DNA from: Gymnopus androsaceus JB14
Lineage: Eukaryota; Basidiomycota; Agaricomycetes; Agaricales; Omphalotaceae
NCBI GenBank assembly: GCA_009733575.1
Contig: ML769419.1
Location: 248,001 to 312,000 of the forward strand
DNA length: 64,000 nt
Direction of reading: 5' to 3'
Shown: positions 36,179 through 48,477 of the stretch, one piece after another
Numbering within the stretch: the stretch's first letter is position 1
Layout: every line of letters begins with the position of its first letter
Notes under the pieces: generated by a model
Seen by the model: only the letters and a program-made list of their open reading frames with translations
What the model was told of the DNA's origin: nothing
Databases searched by the model: none
Position numbers and translations under genes: made by a program

Positions 36179-36294
36179 GGGTGAAGCCACAGAAGCCATA
36201 GTAATCCACAGTAGCTCATAGAAGCTACAGCATCTCACAGAACTGGGAGTTCCTGTGGATTATCGAACTGTCAATGCACGTGTCTAGTATACAG

Positions 36295-36983
36295 TAGTGA
36301 TGGACACAAGTCCAGGTCCAGGACAGGTACCTGCAGGTATACCTGTGGGAATACCTACAGGTAAAATACCGGTGGATCCCAGTACCTGTTTCCCATGGGT
36401 CTGATCCAGGTCACAGGTCAGCCTTCAGTAAACTTTATGACCTGCAGGTACCTGTGGATCTGGTACACACATTTTTTGCTAGACTTAAATACCCTAGTTA
36501 TTGAACACTAGGACTAATATTAGTACAAAAATATTGCTCTTAGAAGTAACATTGACAAACTAGCACTGAAGTACTAATGAAACTGGTATTTATTAAAATA
36601 ATACCTACTCTACTACTAATTTATTGATACTAATGTCAGTATTGGTACTGATGATTGGTGCTGGCAGTGAATTACTACTAATAGCTAAATATTAGTAGTA
36701 CAAGATAGATATTATTAGTAGTTAATGTAGCTTAAACCTTAGAGGAAGTACTAGAACTCAAGTACATGACACTTCATTCACTCATCCACTGAAAATACAT
36801 GTTTTTGTACTTGGTAACAATGTAATATTTTTTTTTCTTGTATTATATTGTCTTGTATGTAAGTCAAACACAGGTACCGGTTTCCCACGGGTTCAGTGCA
36901 GGTCATAGGTCAGTTTTTTGAGGCCACAGGTACCTGTGTGGCGGATCCAGGTATACCTGGATCCAGACTTGTGTCCATCACTA
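36295..36983. mobile_element. hAT-type MITE with 8-bp TSD
   Basis: Both ends are TAGTGATGGACACAAGTC in inverted orientation. The flanks are GTATACAG (36287-36294) and GTATACGG (36984-36991), 7 of 8 identical. Subterminal CAGGTACCTG-like palindromes surround an AT-rich core. The layout resembles the element at 1215-2266, with similar CCGG/CCTG-rich termini. Confidence 0.88.
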
Positions 36984-36991
36984 GTATACGG

Positions 36992-37779
36992 GTGCTTGCT
37001 ACAGCAATCTTACAGTGCTGTGAGGTTCTGTGAGGCTCTGTGAGCTCTATGGGTTGCTGCAGATTCAATGTGACAGCTGTCAATTTATCCTGATGGACAT
37101 GATCAGGGTCCACTTGGGCCTATAAAGTCACCATGTCATTGTGTTGCATCAACCTCTATCCTAACTCTAACTCCTGTCAATTCCAACTTGCTCTTTGTTT
37201 GCAAGTTCACAGTAAGTCCAATCCAAATGTCTGTAACAGTACTACTAACTGTTGCTACCAATAGTGTTCTTCTGCATTGCAAGAATTCAGCAGTATGCAA
37301 GTCATAGTGAATATAAAATGGTCATGGTCACAGAGGTGCAGCAAACCAATTGAAATGGTAAAGTACTAGCAGTGTGTACAAACAATAAAGTGTGACAGAT
37401 AGTCCAACAGTTGTGTTGTGTGTAATTCTAGCATGTACCATTTAGCTGCTCCTTACAACTCCTATATGTGTATTCAAGTGGTCTATCTATCTAATTTAAA
37501 TTTAATCAAGGGGCTCCAAAAAATATATTTGTACTAGGGGTCAGAAAATGTTTTTAGCCTCTGCCTGGGACTCTCCCTCCCTTCACATGACTTTTTTTGG
37601 TCACATGATTACCAAATATGGTAACTATAAGACATGTCTCCTCATGATGCTGTTCTTTTACCCTTTGTGCATGCTCTACACATTCAAATGACCTTTGTAA
37701 AGTTCTTCCCCAGTCCTAGACACCATATACTTATGCACTTAAAACATATCAGTCAAGAAGTAATAAGTTGTTACACTAA
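36992..37779. other. Intergenic with a second SINE-like A-box sequence
   Basis: CTGTGAGG-type repeats lie at 37,015-37,060, and the sequence AGATAGTCCAACAGTTGTGT near 37,395 matches the SINE-like stretch at 35,293. No gene. Confidence 0.35.
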
Positions 37780-38046
37780 CATCAGCAAAACATGTGTTGT
37801 GAGGCTAGTGCCAGAGAGTGCCGGCCAGCGCTTCCAGAACCTCCAGTGCCCCAGCACCGGCCAGATCTCCCAGCAGGGCAAAAATTGCCTGATTTGGAAA
37901 TGAAAAGGTACATCATACAACTTTTTAATACAATCTATTCTGGGAAGCACTGACAGGGTCTGGCAGGCTCTGGTCGGCACTGGAAGCGCTGGGAAATTTC
38001 GACATTGCTGTCGGAAATTAAATCCAAAATACAGGTTTTGCTGATG
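37780..38046. mobile_element. CATCAGC fold-back element D
   Basis: The ends are CATCAGCAAAACATGTGTTG and the inverted CATCAGCAAAACCTGTATTT, flanked by AA on both sides (37778-37779 and 38047-38048). The interior is unlike elements A-C: it uses CCAGTGCC/GGCACTGG and GCGCTTCC motifs in inverted orientation. Confidence 0.82.
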
Positions 38047-41000
38047 AAGTGTGAAGACACAGCCACCAGCTACTAGTTGACATGACAGACTTATTTTAAA
38101 TATATACACTCCAGGCAGCTAATGTGGCCCAGATAACTACATGATCACATTTCTTAGGCTCATTAGAGTCATTTTGATGCTCCAAAAGGCCAATTTGAGG
38201 TTGGTCAAAAAATAAAAATAAAAATCATGCACCCTGGTGAACCCACTCTACTTACCCCAGTACAGGACTTTCCAGCCTGGAATTTTATGATAAAGTTCAT
38301 AAAGATATCCAGTACCTTTGTTGAGCCAGATTTCACATTTTGCATTCTTTAGTTGTAGTACAACACAATAAATTGTTTGTGAGGCAGTAGAGTTCCAGGA
38401 TCACACATTCCTTACATGTACAGATGGTAAATACTGTAAGTATACAACTGTATTGCACCATTAAATACAGGACACCTGAATTACAGTACAGTATTGTTGT
38501 ACATCATACCATCTACTGTACCATTTCAATTTTCAATCACTTTATTGGTCACAGTTCACAAGGACCCCAATGAAACAAAATTTCATGGTTTGTCTTGGGT
38601 CACAGCTGATTTTTTCTTTTTTTTTTTTTGATTTTTGCAGGTGCTCTCTATGTGCCTAACATGATTTGGTAAAAATTATGGAAAATTTTTGTTTTTGTCA
38701 CAAGTCTCACCAATCTTGAACAAATCTTAATTTGTTTGGTTGATCACAGGTCACAGCCCAAAACAAAGGACTTCAGATGGTACAGTATACACTGTATTGT
38801 ATGGATATGGTGAAGAACCCTGCATTTATGGAGCCTGCCAAAAATTTAATTCAGAGTGCATCTAATTGCCTGCTAATTTTCTTTCTATTTTTATTGTATA
38901 TTTGGCAAAATCTGACAGTGCCAAAGTGTCCTCTAAAATCACCAAAACTTGGAACCAATTGGTATGTTGGAAAGTTGAAAAGTTTGCAGTACCAGTTACA
39001 TTAAGTACTGGTACATACTGTATACAGGTTGCATCAATACTTACTTAGTATTCTGAACTCAAACTATACTGTATAGTTTTGACTGTGAGTTCATGAGGGG
39101 GTCTTGAACTAGGCTGAATTAAGAGTTGTAATGCATAACTAACACATTTAAAATTCAAATTTTGCGAAATAGTAATGCAATTTTCGAAAAATTACCCAAA
39201 ATGGCAGTGAAAGACAAAACACAAATTAGCTCAATTTAGACCAAACTTGTGAAATTGAAGTTTGGCCATAACATGTAACACCCACTGAACTTATGGTTGA
39301 AACTATACAGTAGCATCAATGAGAAACTTACTTTGCTCACTGGCTGTGCATGGAGCCATGGGTGTCAGGGTGAGTGAAGCAAACCCAATGATTGTATCAG
39401 AACAGCAACACACTGGTGTGCAATTCCTGAGTGGCCCATGTCTGAAAAGAGGTTCTCTGACCATTGTTCTGGGTATCTAGCCCCAACAAAGGAAGGAAAA
39501 GAGAAAAAAAGGAAGAGAATTATAGATTTTTTTCTCACTTATCTGAAGTGTGGATAAAGGCAGAGAGAGGCTTAGAGTCACTTAGTTTTGAATATCTGGC
39601 CCTGCAGGAGCAGAACAGCTGTACTGGGGCTGACTGAAAGAGTGGAGCATGTACCACTGTAGCAATGAGATCCCAGGTCTCCAATCATTCATCTAGCTAT
39701 AACTTGAGGCTATCCTTGCATGTAGTTTAAGAAAATAGAGCCCCAATAGAGCCTTCAAATTATCATGAAAGAACTGTAATGGCCAAAATTTTGGCAGATT
39801 TCATTGCTCAAAGAGGTCCCAGATCAAGAAAAATAGTAGATTCAAAGGGAAGATATACAGGACAATTCTATATTCTTCTACAAGCAAATTTAGTGAAAGA
39901 AAGGATTGTAAAGCAAGCTAAAAATTACATAAGTGGCCAAAAGTTATCTGTAACTTATCTGCAATTGCAGCTTTTTGGAGGCTCTCATTGGGTACCATTT
40001 CATATAATATTTATACTATGTGTATTTCAGTGCTAGGAACTCCCCATATTATTTTTGTGATTTACCAGAATATTCTGGTCATTAGCAATGCATTAAGCTT
40101 TCGTGCATGACTATAACATGCAGATAGCAGCCGTGTGAACCCAGAAATATCATCGCTCAGCCGAAATTTTGGTGCCTTTGGATCTGCCGGCCGTCGGCTC
40201 CCCGGGTCTTGACCCAAAATAACGGGAAAGTTACAACATGACATCATGGCCATCAACTTTCAAGTGCCGTTCATGTGAGTTACACAATGAATGGGAGGCA
40301 CCTGGTTTCCAGGTGCCTCACGGAATGCCCCCGGTGTTAATTCTGTCAGAGAGATAAGTGATATTTATACACTATCCTCAGTAGTATACCACTGCACAAA
40401 AGTTGCAGTGACTAAGTGATTTGCACCGTAGAAGAACAGTAAAATTTCCACACATCTTGTCAAGGTTAAGTTGAGCTGAATGAAATTATATTGGATATAA
40501 TCTGGTACGGAGCAAGAACACTAAAGGTAAGTAAGAGAAAATAAAGTAAACTGTTCGACATACCTGGTACGGAGCAAGAACATTAAAGGGGCTTGCTCCG
40601 TCCCAGGATAGTAACTGTACCGGAAACGGAAGTAGACTAGTTGCGAGCCAACGCTCGGTCATTCACTGATAACACATCTCCCACTGCTGCAAGAATCAAA
40701 GCAGAAATCTTTGCTGTAGAAGACAAACATATTTTCATAGTATATTAAGGGCAGAGAACTTACCATCAGTCCATGACCAGATATGTGGCTAATTGAGCTC
40801 CAAAGGCCCTTGAATGTTCAGTTTATTACTGTACTTATTTCATGTTACCTGTGAGAAAACTGTAATGGCAGTAAACAGTTGTGTCAATCTGAGTCTTCCA
40901 AAATCCCAAGCAGTACTGGTATAATACCACACTCACCAACCCATCTACAATTGGCAACAGAGATGGCACTATGTTCTAGAATTGGTAAGTAGTACATACC

Positions 41001-41452
41001 TACTGTACATATTTACTAAGTATAGTTTAAGTCATGTCACATGTCAGCATTTACAGTGGCTCTGATGATTTATTCTTTATTGAACATTTTTGTTCAAATT
41101 TTATTGAGACTGCAAGTGTACCATGTCATTCAAATTTGTTGGTATAAAGTACCTACTGTACATATGTCCTTGGTCCGACCTTAGTAGCACATATGGGCCT
41201 GGAGAAACAAAACTTGTTACTTTGCTGAATTCTCAGTTTGAGTTACTTATCCGAGTGTGAGCAAAGGAACTTATTTCGCTACCTTGTCTACCTTATTTCA
41301 ACATATTCAAGGTACCTTATTTTTCCCACGCTTAGACAAACTACCTTGGCGAAATGTAACTACCTTATGATTGCGTGGCAACCTTATTGCAGCATTTACA
41401 TTCGTCCTTCAATGTACCATACATACTGCATACACCTCAAGCAATTACTGTA
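38047..41452. other. Gene-poor stretch
   Basis: No recognisable gene. Short open frames at 39779-40036 (+) and 40256-40062 (-) have no known motif; the latter lies in a GC-rich island. CTGGTACGGAGCAAGAACA is directly repeated at 40502 and 40564. Confidence 0.4.
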
Positions 41453-42035
41453 TAGGGCTTGCCACAGTCCCGTAAATGGTCACGACCGTCAAAAACACGG
41501 TTGTAACCGTCTCCGAATATCCTGAGACCAACCTGAGACGGTACGGTAGCTCCCGTAACTGTCCTGTATACGGTTTCTCGCACCCTTAATGACCGACAAG
41601 GTCAAAATTTTAATACAATAAATTACCTAGGTGAATTTACAGCTGACGGAATGTGCCTACATCTAAGTATTTTAGATCTATTGAAAGTACTATAGAGGCC
41701 TGTAAATGGCCATTACAAGATCATTTTGTACATACAAAGTAACACCGGAACTTTTCACACGCCCCTAGAGGATAAAAATAGCAAAGACTGAGTCTCTCTG
41801 TACGCTGGAAGCCATTTTGTGAAACATTTCGGTTCAGTGAAGCTCATAGTGTAAGGTGCGCAAATGATTTTTGTACAAACACTCCATTACACACATATAC
41901 GTTCTAATACCGTATTTACAACTGTAACGGGCAAAACGGGTCAGTAAATTATGGACCCTGAAAATCTCAGATGGTACGGTCACAGGTACTGTTACAACCG
42001 TCCCGTCTACAGTGTAGTATAGTTATGGTGCCCTA
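41453..42035. mobile_element. hAT-like TIR element with TAGGGC ends
   Basis: The ends are TAGGGCTTGCCACAGTCCCG and the inverted TAGGGCACCATAACTATA. Subterminal CCGTCCCGT/ACGGTACGG motifs occur at both sides. CAATTACT (left, 3 bp from the terminus) and CAATTACA (right) may be a degraded 8-bp duplication. No coding frame. Confidence 0.55.
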
Positions 42036-43700
42036 CAATTACATTCATTGTTACTGTAAAATAATGAGCACACTGTTGGTACTTCCTAAGCATTAGGTAG
42101 TCCCCAAGACTCTTGTTCAATTACTCAGTGCCTCTCACTCATATATGTGATATAAGCTCTATACTGGCCATTGTAAATGCACAATGAAACATTGGTACCT
42201 TGTGAGATATCGCCAGTGAGTGCTCTACTAGTATGTATCAGAGTGATAGGATACTGATAGCTTATTGCTGATATCTGGATTGGTAAATTTGTACCTTATT
42301 GCTGTATCATGGCTGTTAGGCCATTAGTGTTGTGGTTAGCTGTAATTTGAGCATGCTACTGCATGCAAACCATTGACCACTCTGAAACTTTGCTTACACA
42401 GTAGCCAAAAATTTTAACCTACAGTATGTAAGCTAAGTAGGAGGTTACATGAGCTGCCTAAAACCAAGTGCCATTGTCTTCCGAGTGTTGCTTCCCAATT
42501 GTAGTGGCTTAACCATCACAGTCTACTTAATTGAGTTCACCTGTTCTTAATCCTTTTCAATGCAAAACTAGGAATGGGCAAGGGAGTTTGTGTATAACTA
42601 GTTATCATTATGTGCTCTATTTCTGCACTTATTGATGTCTCCAATTGCACTAGGCAATATTGAATACACCTAATAAAAAGATACAAAAGTGCGTCACTAT
42701 ATGCACAGAAATCTTGACGTATATAGTGGGCATACTGTACTGCAGCATGTAAGTATCACTCACTACTCCAAGTGCTCACGGTTTACCATGCCATGGTCAC
42801 TGTGAATTTTGGAATTATCATGAAATAAACTTTTCAACATTGGTATGTACATTGAGAGCGATATGTAGGCCTTTAAGACATTGAATTAAGGCTGAGAGCG
42901 TTGAAATAACGATTGTAGACACCATAAGTTCATCATAAGTTAGCATACGGAAATTCAAACTCCGCTACCTTATGGTACTTGGCCGAGATTTGCCGTTAAA
43001 AATACATTTACAATGTCATTAAAAATGCAAATTTCACAGCTCGAAGGGTCAAAACACCAGTTTTATTGATATACAATATACACTATAGCTCTTATGCATT
43101 GTTCCAGCCAGTTAAACAAGCATATATGCATGTGCCACCTCAGTTTCGTGGGTTTAACTATCACAATATTGAGCAATATTGAGCAGTATTGAGCTTGTGA
43201 ATCAGTGTCAGAATCCGAGATGGATGTATTAGTTGTTGTTGTTCACGGTCAGTTTACTTACATTCACGGTCACTCTACATACAAACACGGACACAAGTAG
43301 ATACCTTAGTTACATGCTAGATTAGATTACGATTACTCATGACCTCGCAATGACCCCTATACGTTTCCCTTTATATACGAATACTTATGATCGACTCACC
43401 TCAGACCGCTACGTTGTGCTGGCGCTGAGGTGAGCTCACTAACTTTACATTACTTACTATTATACTGATGTTATATCAGACCTTGTACCGTTTATCTACA
43501 GATTCCCGAGCGCCATTCCAAGTACACCGTTATATACCTCAACATTAGTACTTACCACAAACTAAACAGAATCTGAAATCTCTTGGAAATCACTGCCATT
43601 CTTGGTTGTTTTGTGGAATAATTATAAATACCATAGATTGTGGTCACAAGATGATTAGCTATGTTCCCCTTATCTTATTAGTGCTGTGATGTCCTTTTTA
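42036..43700. other. Gene-poor stretch
   Basis: Nothing supported. The motif CAAACTCCGCTACCTTATGG near 42,957 belongs to the repeat family described for 44150-45180. A TCACCTCA...TGAGGTGA hairpin lies at about 43,397-43,434. Confidence 0.35.
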
Positions 43701-44139
43701 AGGTAGAGAGCATCCAAGCTCGAGCAAGGTCAGCTGACCTCCATGTGACTCCTTAATATGGTGAAATTCCATAGATAATGCTCTCAAAAAACAAGTAGGA
43801 CCTGGCTCACAAATCCGCTTCATTCAACCCTTGAAAATGCACTTAGAAGGGTGTATCACCCAAGACTTTGAGCACATATGTAATTTTGATAGAAGAGTTA
43901 CCCAAACAGTGCTTCTTATACTAAACTGATAACTCCTCTCTCAGATTTTATCCAAATTACTGCCAGTTTTTTTTTCAGACATTTATACAGTATATGAAGT
44001 GTTGAATGGAAGGAATTAGTTTCGTGATGAGCGGAATAATGTCCATTCTATTTTCGAGGTGAATTTCACCATATATAGGTATGTGACAGCCATGTGACAA
44101 AGTCAGCTGATCTTGCTCGAGCTTGGATGCTCTCTACCT
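43701..44139. mobile_element. TIR element with TA duplication
   Basis: The inverted ends AGGTAGAGAGCATCCAAGCT continue as CGAGCAAGRTCAGCTGAC and are flanked by TA on both sides. Inner sequences also pair (GGTGAAATTCCAT / GTGAATTTCACC). This fits a Tc1/mariner-type MITE. Confidence 0.75.
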
Positions 44140-44149
44140 TACAACATTT

Positions 44150-45180
44150 CTGAGCTCTCTGGAATATAAAAAATAAGATAAGGTAGAATAAGGTAATAAG
44201 GTAGAATAAGGTAGATAAGGTAACCTGGTCGACCAAGTTAACTTAAGGAACTTAAAGGTACTTTAAGTTAACTTGGTAAGGATAAGGTAAGGATAAGGTA
44301 GCGGAGTTTAAAAATCTAAGGTAAATTGGTAGCCACCAATCTCATCGAGAATGCAAGTCAAATGCAAGTGTACCGTGTCATTAAAATCACATAAATTTCT
44401 TCGCTTTTTTTGACCCTGAGTATTGTACATTCAAGGAAGGAGCTTAAAACGATGTTAGTGAACACTGAATACTTTCATTATAGTCGGAACTCCGTCTAAG
44501 TGAACGAGATAAGTTACCTTATAATTCAAAGTCCGCTACCTTATTTGAAATTCCTCTACCTTATTCGAACTTAAATACAATTTACGACTTTGAAATACAT
44601 TAAATATGTACTTGTAATGTACAAAACATATCTGTAGGTGTATGTAATGGGCTCCAGGCTATCTCCCGATACATTTACAGTTGCTGCTATGCTAATTGCT
44701 GGCTAATTGCACATTGTTGTTGAGACAAAATCAATGGCTTATGTGCAATTTCATGATTACTGTCATGCCAATGAAGCCTCATATGACTGAAATGAAACAT
44801 TTCCACTCAAGCCTTGTGTTTTACATTGGGTCACAGACTGGCAAATATGTAGAAATGAAGGAATGAAAGTTCTATCTGTTCACTGGGTGTAGAGCTGCCT
44901 TAAAATTATGACCCATACACTTGAACAGGGTCTAAGAGTGTCTGTAGCACATTGCACAGCATTTAATGGACATCTACAATGTTATTTATGGCTTAAGGTA
45001 GAATAAGGTAGAATAAGGTAATAAGGTAGAATAACTTGGTAAGGCCAAGGTAGCAATAAGGTAGCGGAGTTTGAAAATCCAAGGTAATTTGGTAGCCACT
45101 GGAAAAGATAAGTTAACTTGATTGAATTGAAATAAGTAAAATAAGTTAGCGAAATAAGTTACTTTGCTCTCACTCAGTTG
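44150..45180. repeat. AAGGTA/AAGTTA low-complexity repeat family
   Basis: Runs of AAGGTAGAATAAGGTAATAAGG occur at about 44,175-44,220 and 44,995-45,035. Each is followed by GCGGAGTTTRAAAATC and a TTGGTAGCCAC motif. Inverted forms (CAAACTCCGCTAMCTT) occur at 42,957 and 45,355. The block ends with AACTTATTTCGCTA-type sequence and TGAGWGAGCAAAG. Related ends lie at 41,250, 47,770 and 48,605. Confidence 0.6.
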
Positions 45181-45682
45181 TGACTTGTCTTGAGTCAGAC
45201 TCCGAGTGAAGCTGGGCTTTTTAGGTGCTGCATAAAGGAAGGAAGATGGAACGGGTGGATCTAAGGATTCCTGAGAAATCATACATAATTAAATGATTTA
45301 ATGGCAATGATTAGATGGCGACAAATGGGACCCTACCAAACTAACTTGGATTTTCAAACTCCGCTAACTTGTGAATTGAAAGTTAACTTGTCTAACTTGT
45401 TCTAACTTATTCTAACTTGTCTAACTTGATCATTGTAAAATCATTCTAAGGCTGTCTATCACTAAGTTAAGGGTCTAAGTCTCACTGGCATTGCTCCGCA
45501 AGCATGATAATTGTGTTACAAGGTTGATCACCACTGTTGTCACTGTATTCATTGAAAATATCCATGTAATCAGTGCATACAGAGGTATCTATATGTCCTT
45601 TCTAGCTCTGAATGACCGCCTAAGCATCCCGTAGGGATCAGGAAGCTCTGCTGAGGAAGTGATCATGCTCACTGTACTTCAA
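45181..45682. other. Intergenic with TAACTTGTTC repeats
   Basis: CTAACTTGT units are repeated at 45,385-45,425. No gene. Probably another degraded member of the AAGTTA family. Confidence 0.35.
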
Positions 45683-46253
45683 TAGAGATATTTCAGGCCG
45701 GTCCAAAATTTGCCGTAACTCATAACAAATTTTGCTTGTCGCTCGTTGCAGCTGCAATATTCATGCCTCTCGAAGTCCCAGGCTACTATGAACAACCAAG
45801 AACATCTGTATCAAGCTAGCTGACTCCTTTCCGGCACATCAAAGCCATCATTTCTTTGAAAAAAAGTGTGCTGAGCTTCACTAGCTGTTGTGCTGTTGCT
45901 GTGGTATGAAGCAACCTCAAAGGGTGGAGAGTCACCAGAAACCATGAAAATATCCATTGAGATTAGTATAGCATCCATACCAAGCAGAAAGAATGAGCAA
46001 ATTCCAATGGTACTGCTGAAATAGTGAAAGCAACAAAATTTGCTCTAGAAGTGTCCACCATGTGGAGAGATCAAATGTGCATATTCTGAGGTGGTTTCTT
46101 GACTCAAATGACAGTTATTAGAGCCAGAAATGAAAATAGAAACATGATTATGGAGTAGAGTACATGGTAGTTGTGCGAAAACAAAATAAGCCATAGAAAA
46201 TCTCAAATTTCGCCTGTGCAAGCGGCAAAATTTGCCGGCCCGAAACATCCCTA
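45683..46253. mobile_element. hAT-like TIR element
   Basis: The left end TAGAGATATTTCAGGCCGG pairs with the inverted right end TAGGGATGTTTCGGGCCGG. Subterminal AAATTTTGCCG/CGGCAAAATTT motifs follow. The flanking 8-mers do not match convincingly. Confidence 0.6.
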
Positions 46254-47564
46254 ATACTCAGAAATATTGCACGGCAATACTGTCAATACACCTATGTACT
46301 GCTCATGGAAATAGTGTAAAACATTTATGGAGGACTTTATAAAGTACTTCTGGGGTGATAGGCTGCATATATGCAGCGAAAATGATAATTTATTGTTGTT
46401 TGAAATGTATTTATAATGGCAAACTTTGGCCAAGTTAGCGCAAGTTAGTGGAGTTTGAAATTTTTGATGGCCCAAGTTAATGACAAGTTTGTGTATATCT
46501 TGCAAGTTTGAACCGATATAACACATCTAATGTAGTGCATGACATGTTCTGTTCATTCCAGATCCTTACATAGTCTAAGCACAAGAAATTCAATGTGAAT
46601 TTAACAACTTCATGCAGGGTGATGAGCGATGAGTCTGGAGCAACCTGTATTAAGTTACAATTCTGCAGGTATACAGTCCAGGTAGCCTGTTAATGCATAT
46701 GTATGTATTTTGCGGCTTTTTTGCATTGAACTGTGCAGCATTGGCTGGCACCCATATATATAAGTATCTTGGGAGGGATTTCTCATTAGGAACCAGGTTT
46801 AAGGATCACAAACGGCGTTTATTCAATGGGCTTATAGTACAAGATGTACATGCTTATAAGTACATAATTAAGGAGCTAATAAAGGAGAATTTCTGGTATA
46901 TAATCAGAAATAAGACTCGAACCTCTATGTATGCGTGTAAAGGTTGATCTTTTGAGGTCCAGGGGGGTTAAATACGGAGCAACACAATACATCTATGCGC
47001 ATGGGAGTGAGCAGGAAGTTGGTGGAGCTGAGGGTAAGGGTGAAATCGCTACATTTATTTTAAGCATTACCATGTATGGGTGCGGAAATTTGATGCAAAT
47101 AATGTGTGCTGTTGAATCCAAAGACCGAGACAGTATGGCAATGGTTGGACAATGGGTTGTATACCATCCATATTGTGATTGAAATTCAACATTATTTCCA
47201 CCCACATAATGACAGTCATTGATATGATCATGTATGGGACAATAATGACAACATATGCATCACTGTTGTGTACCTGTACCGTACTGAGGGAGAAAATTTT
47301 CTCCATGTTACGGCAGCAGTCCTGCATTGACAGTCATATTTACATGCATACAGAGATGGTTCGGAGCCTAGATACAAGCTGAGCGTAACTGGATCTTGTA
47401 TCAGTAGCATTTATTCTTATGCAAACCAACACCAAAAACTCAATGCAGAGTCAATGATACAGTGGGATTGATCTGTGCAACAGTGTATAGCACACAGTAA
47501 GTATAGGTATTCACTGATAGTATCACTGACAGTGAGTGAAATGCTCAAATAATCTTTAAAAATA
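46254..47564. other. Gene-poor stretch
   Basis: Open frames at 46693-46947 and 46931-47182 (+) overlap in different frames and show no recognised motif. A GTTAGTGGAGTTTGAAA motif near 46,445 belongs to the AAGTTA family. Confidence 0.35.
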
Positions 47565-47790
47565 AGTTGATTTAAGTTGCTATTACATCAGCAAAACCTG
47601 TATTTTTGCTGGAGCAAAGTACCCTATTCCAGACACCTCTGGAGATCTCTGGAGACCTCCAGCGAAAATACAGGTTTTGCTGATGTAAAGTGAAAGTTAA
47701 TTACATTTTACTGAGTCACGGCAATTCAATTTTGCAAGCACGAGAAAAGTTAGCCTGACAAGTTACTTTGCTCACACTCAGAGGTAACCG
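47565..47790. repeat. AAGTTA-family repeat copy 1, containing element E
   Basis: TTAAGTTGCTAT ... ACATTTTACTGAGTCACGGC ... GCAAGCACG ... AAGTTACTTTGCTCACACTC parallels the copy at 48478-48620. Element E is inserted after TTAAGTTGCTAT; the other copy has no insertion there. Confidence 0.7.
47586..47685. mobile_element. CATCAGC fold-back element E, minimal (100 bp)
   Basis: The ends CATCAGCAAAACCTGTATTT are identical for 20 bp, and the inverted repeats extend to about 29 bp with one mismatch. TA flanks both sides (47584-47585 and 47686-47687). The uninterrupted relative at 48,478-48,500 shows the site with one TA. This is the shortest member and may approximate the minimal mobile unit. Confidence 0.9.
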
Positions 47791-48477
47791 CAAAGCACAG
47801 AGATGATGATATAACTTCCATTGAACCTGCGGCAGATATCTGAGATTAGTCCCATCATACTTTACATAAGTATCAGGTAGATATTGAATAGCATACATAC
47901 ATATTCTACTGAAATGATCTGTCTTTTGTAGCTGATTTGTAGGTATAGTCACAATACATCACTTAAGAGTTGAATTTTAGTGATACTGAATTCCAAGTTG
48001 AGTTCTTGTTCACTTACGTGTTAGGTCAAGAAGTTCAACATTGGTAGCCAAAGTAGGTTATATCTATCACAGTATTACTTACATGCAAAGGGGGATACTT
48101 AAACTATGTTCATAGTAACTTTATACATTATCAGCATCATGTATAAAGCCCCAGTGTTATAGGCAGGGAGTACTTACTGTATACCGTATTATCAAGGCCC
48201 TACAAACACCTGTTAGATACTGTACTTGCTACATTCATTGAGACTTTTGGTAATTCAGTGTTAGTTTCTACTAGTGTACTTAGGTAACTCCGACTCAATA
48301 GATTCAGATGTCGTGCACTCAGGACATTGATTTACAGCATAGTATATAGTATAGTCTTACATGTAACTGTACTGTTCAGCCATTGGTATAGACCTTATAT
48401 GGCTGTTAGGGTATAGGATATACAATAAGATGTCATATAGTAGCGAGATTACACTCATAATGTCTAAATCATATGTT

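Noticed and set aside
39779..40036. 85-codon frame (MAKILADFIAQRG...) as a gene
   Set aside because: No recognised motif, no neighbouring exons, AT-rich repeat setting.
43206..43550. Possible solo LTR (TGTCAGAATCC...CTCAACA)
   Set aside because: No matching 5-bp duplication, no second copy and no internal retroelement sequence.
41250..45177. One 3.9 kb element bounded by GTGAGCAAAG ends
   Set aside because: The ends are similar but no target duplication is seen, and at least two other elements lie inside, so the boundary is not secure.
46693..47182. Two overlapping open frames as a small gene
   Set aside because: Different frames without a splice signal and no known domain.
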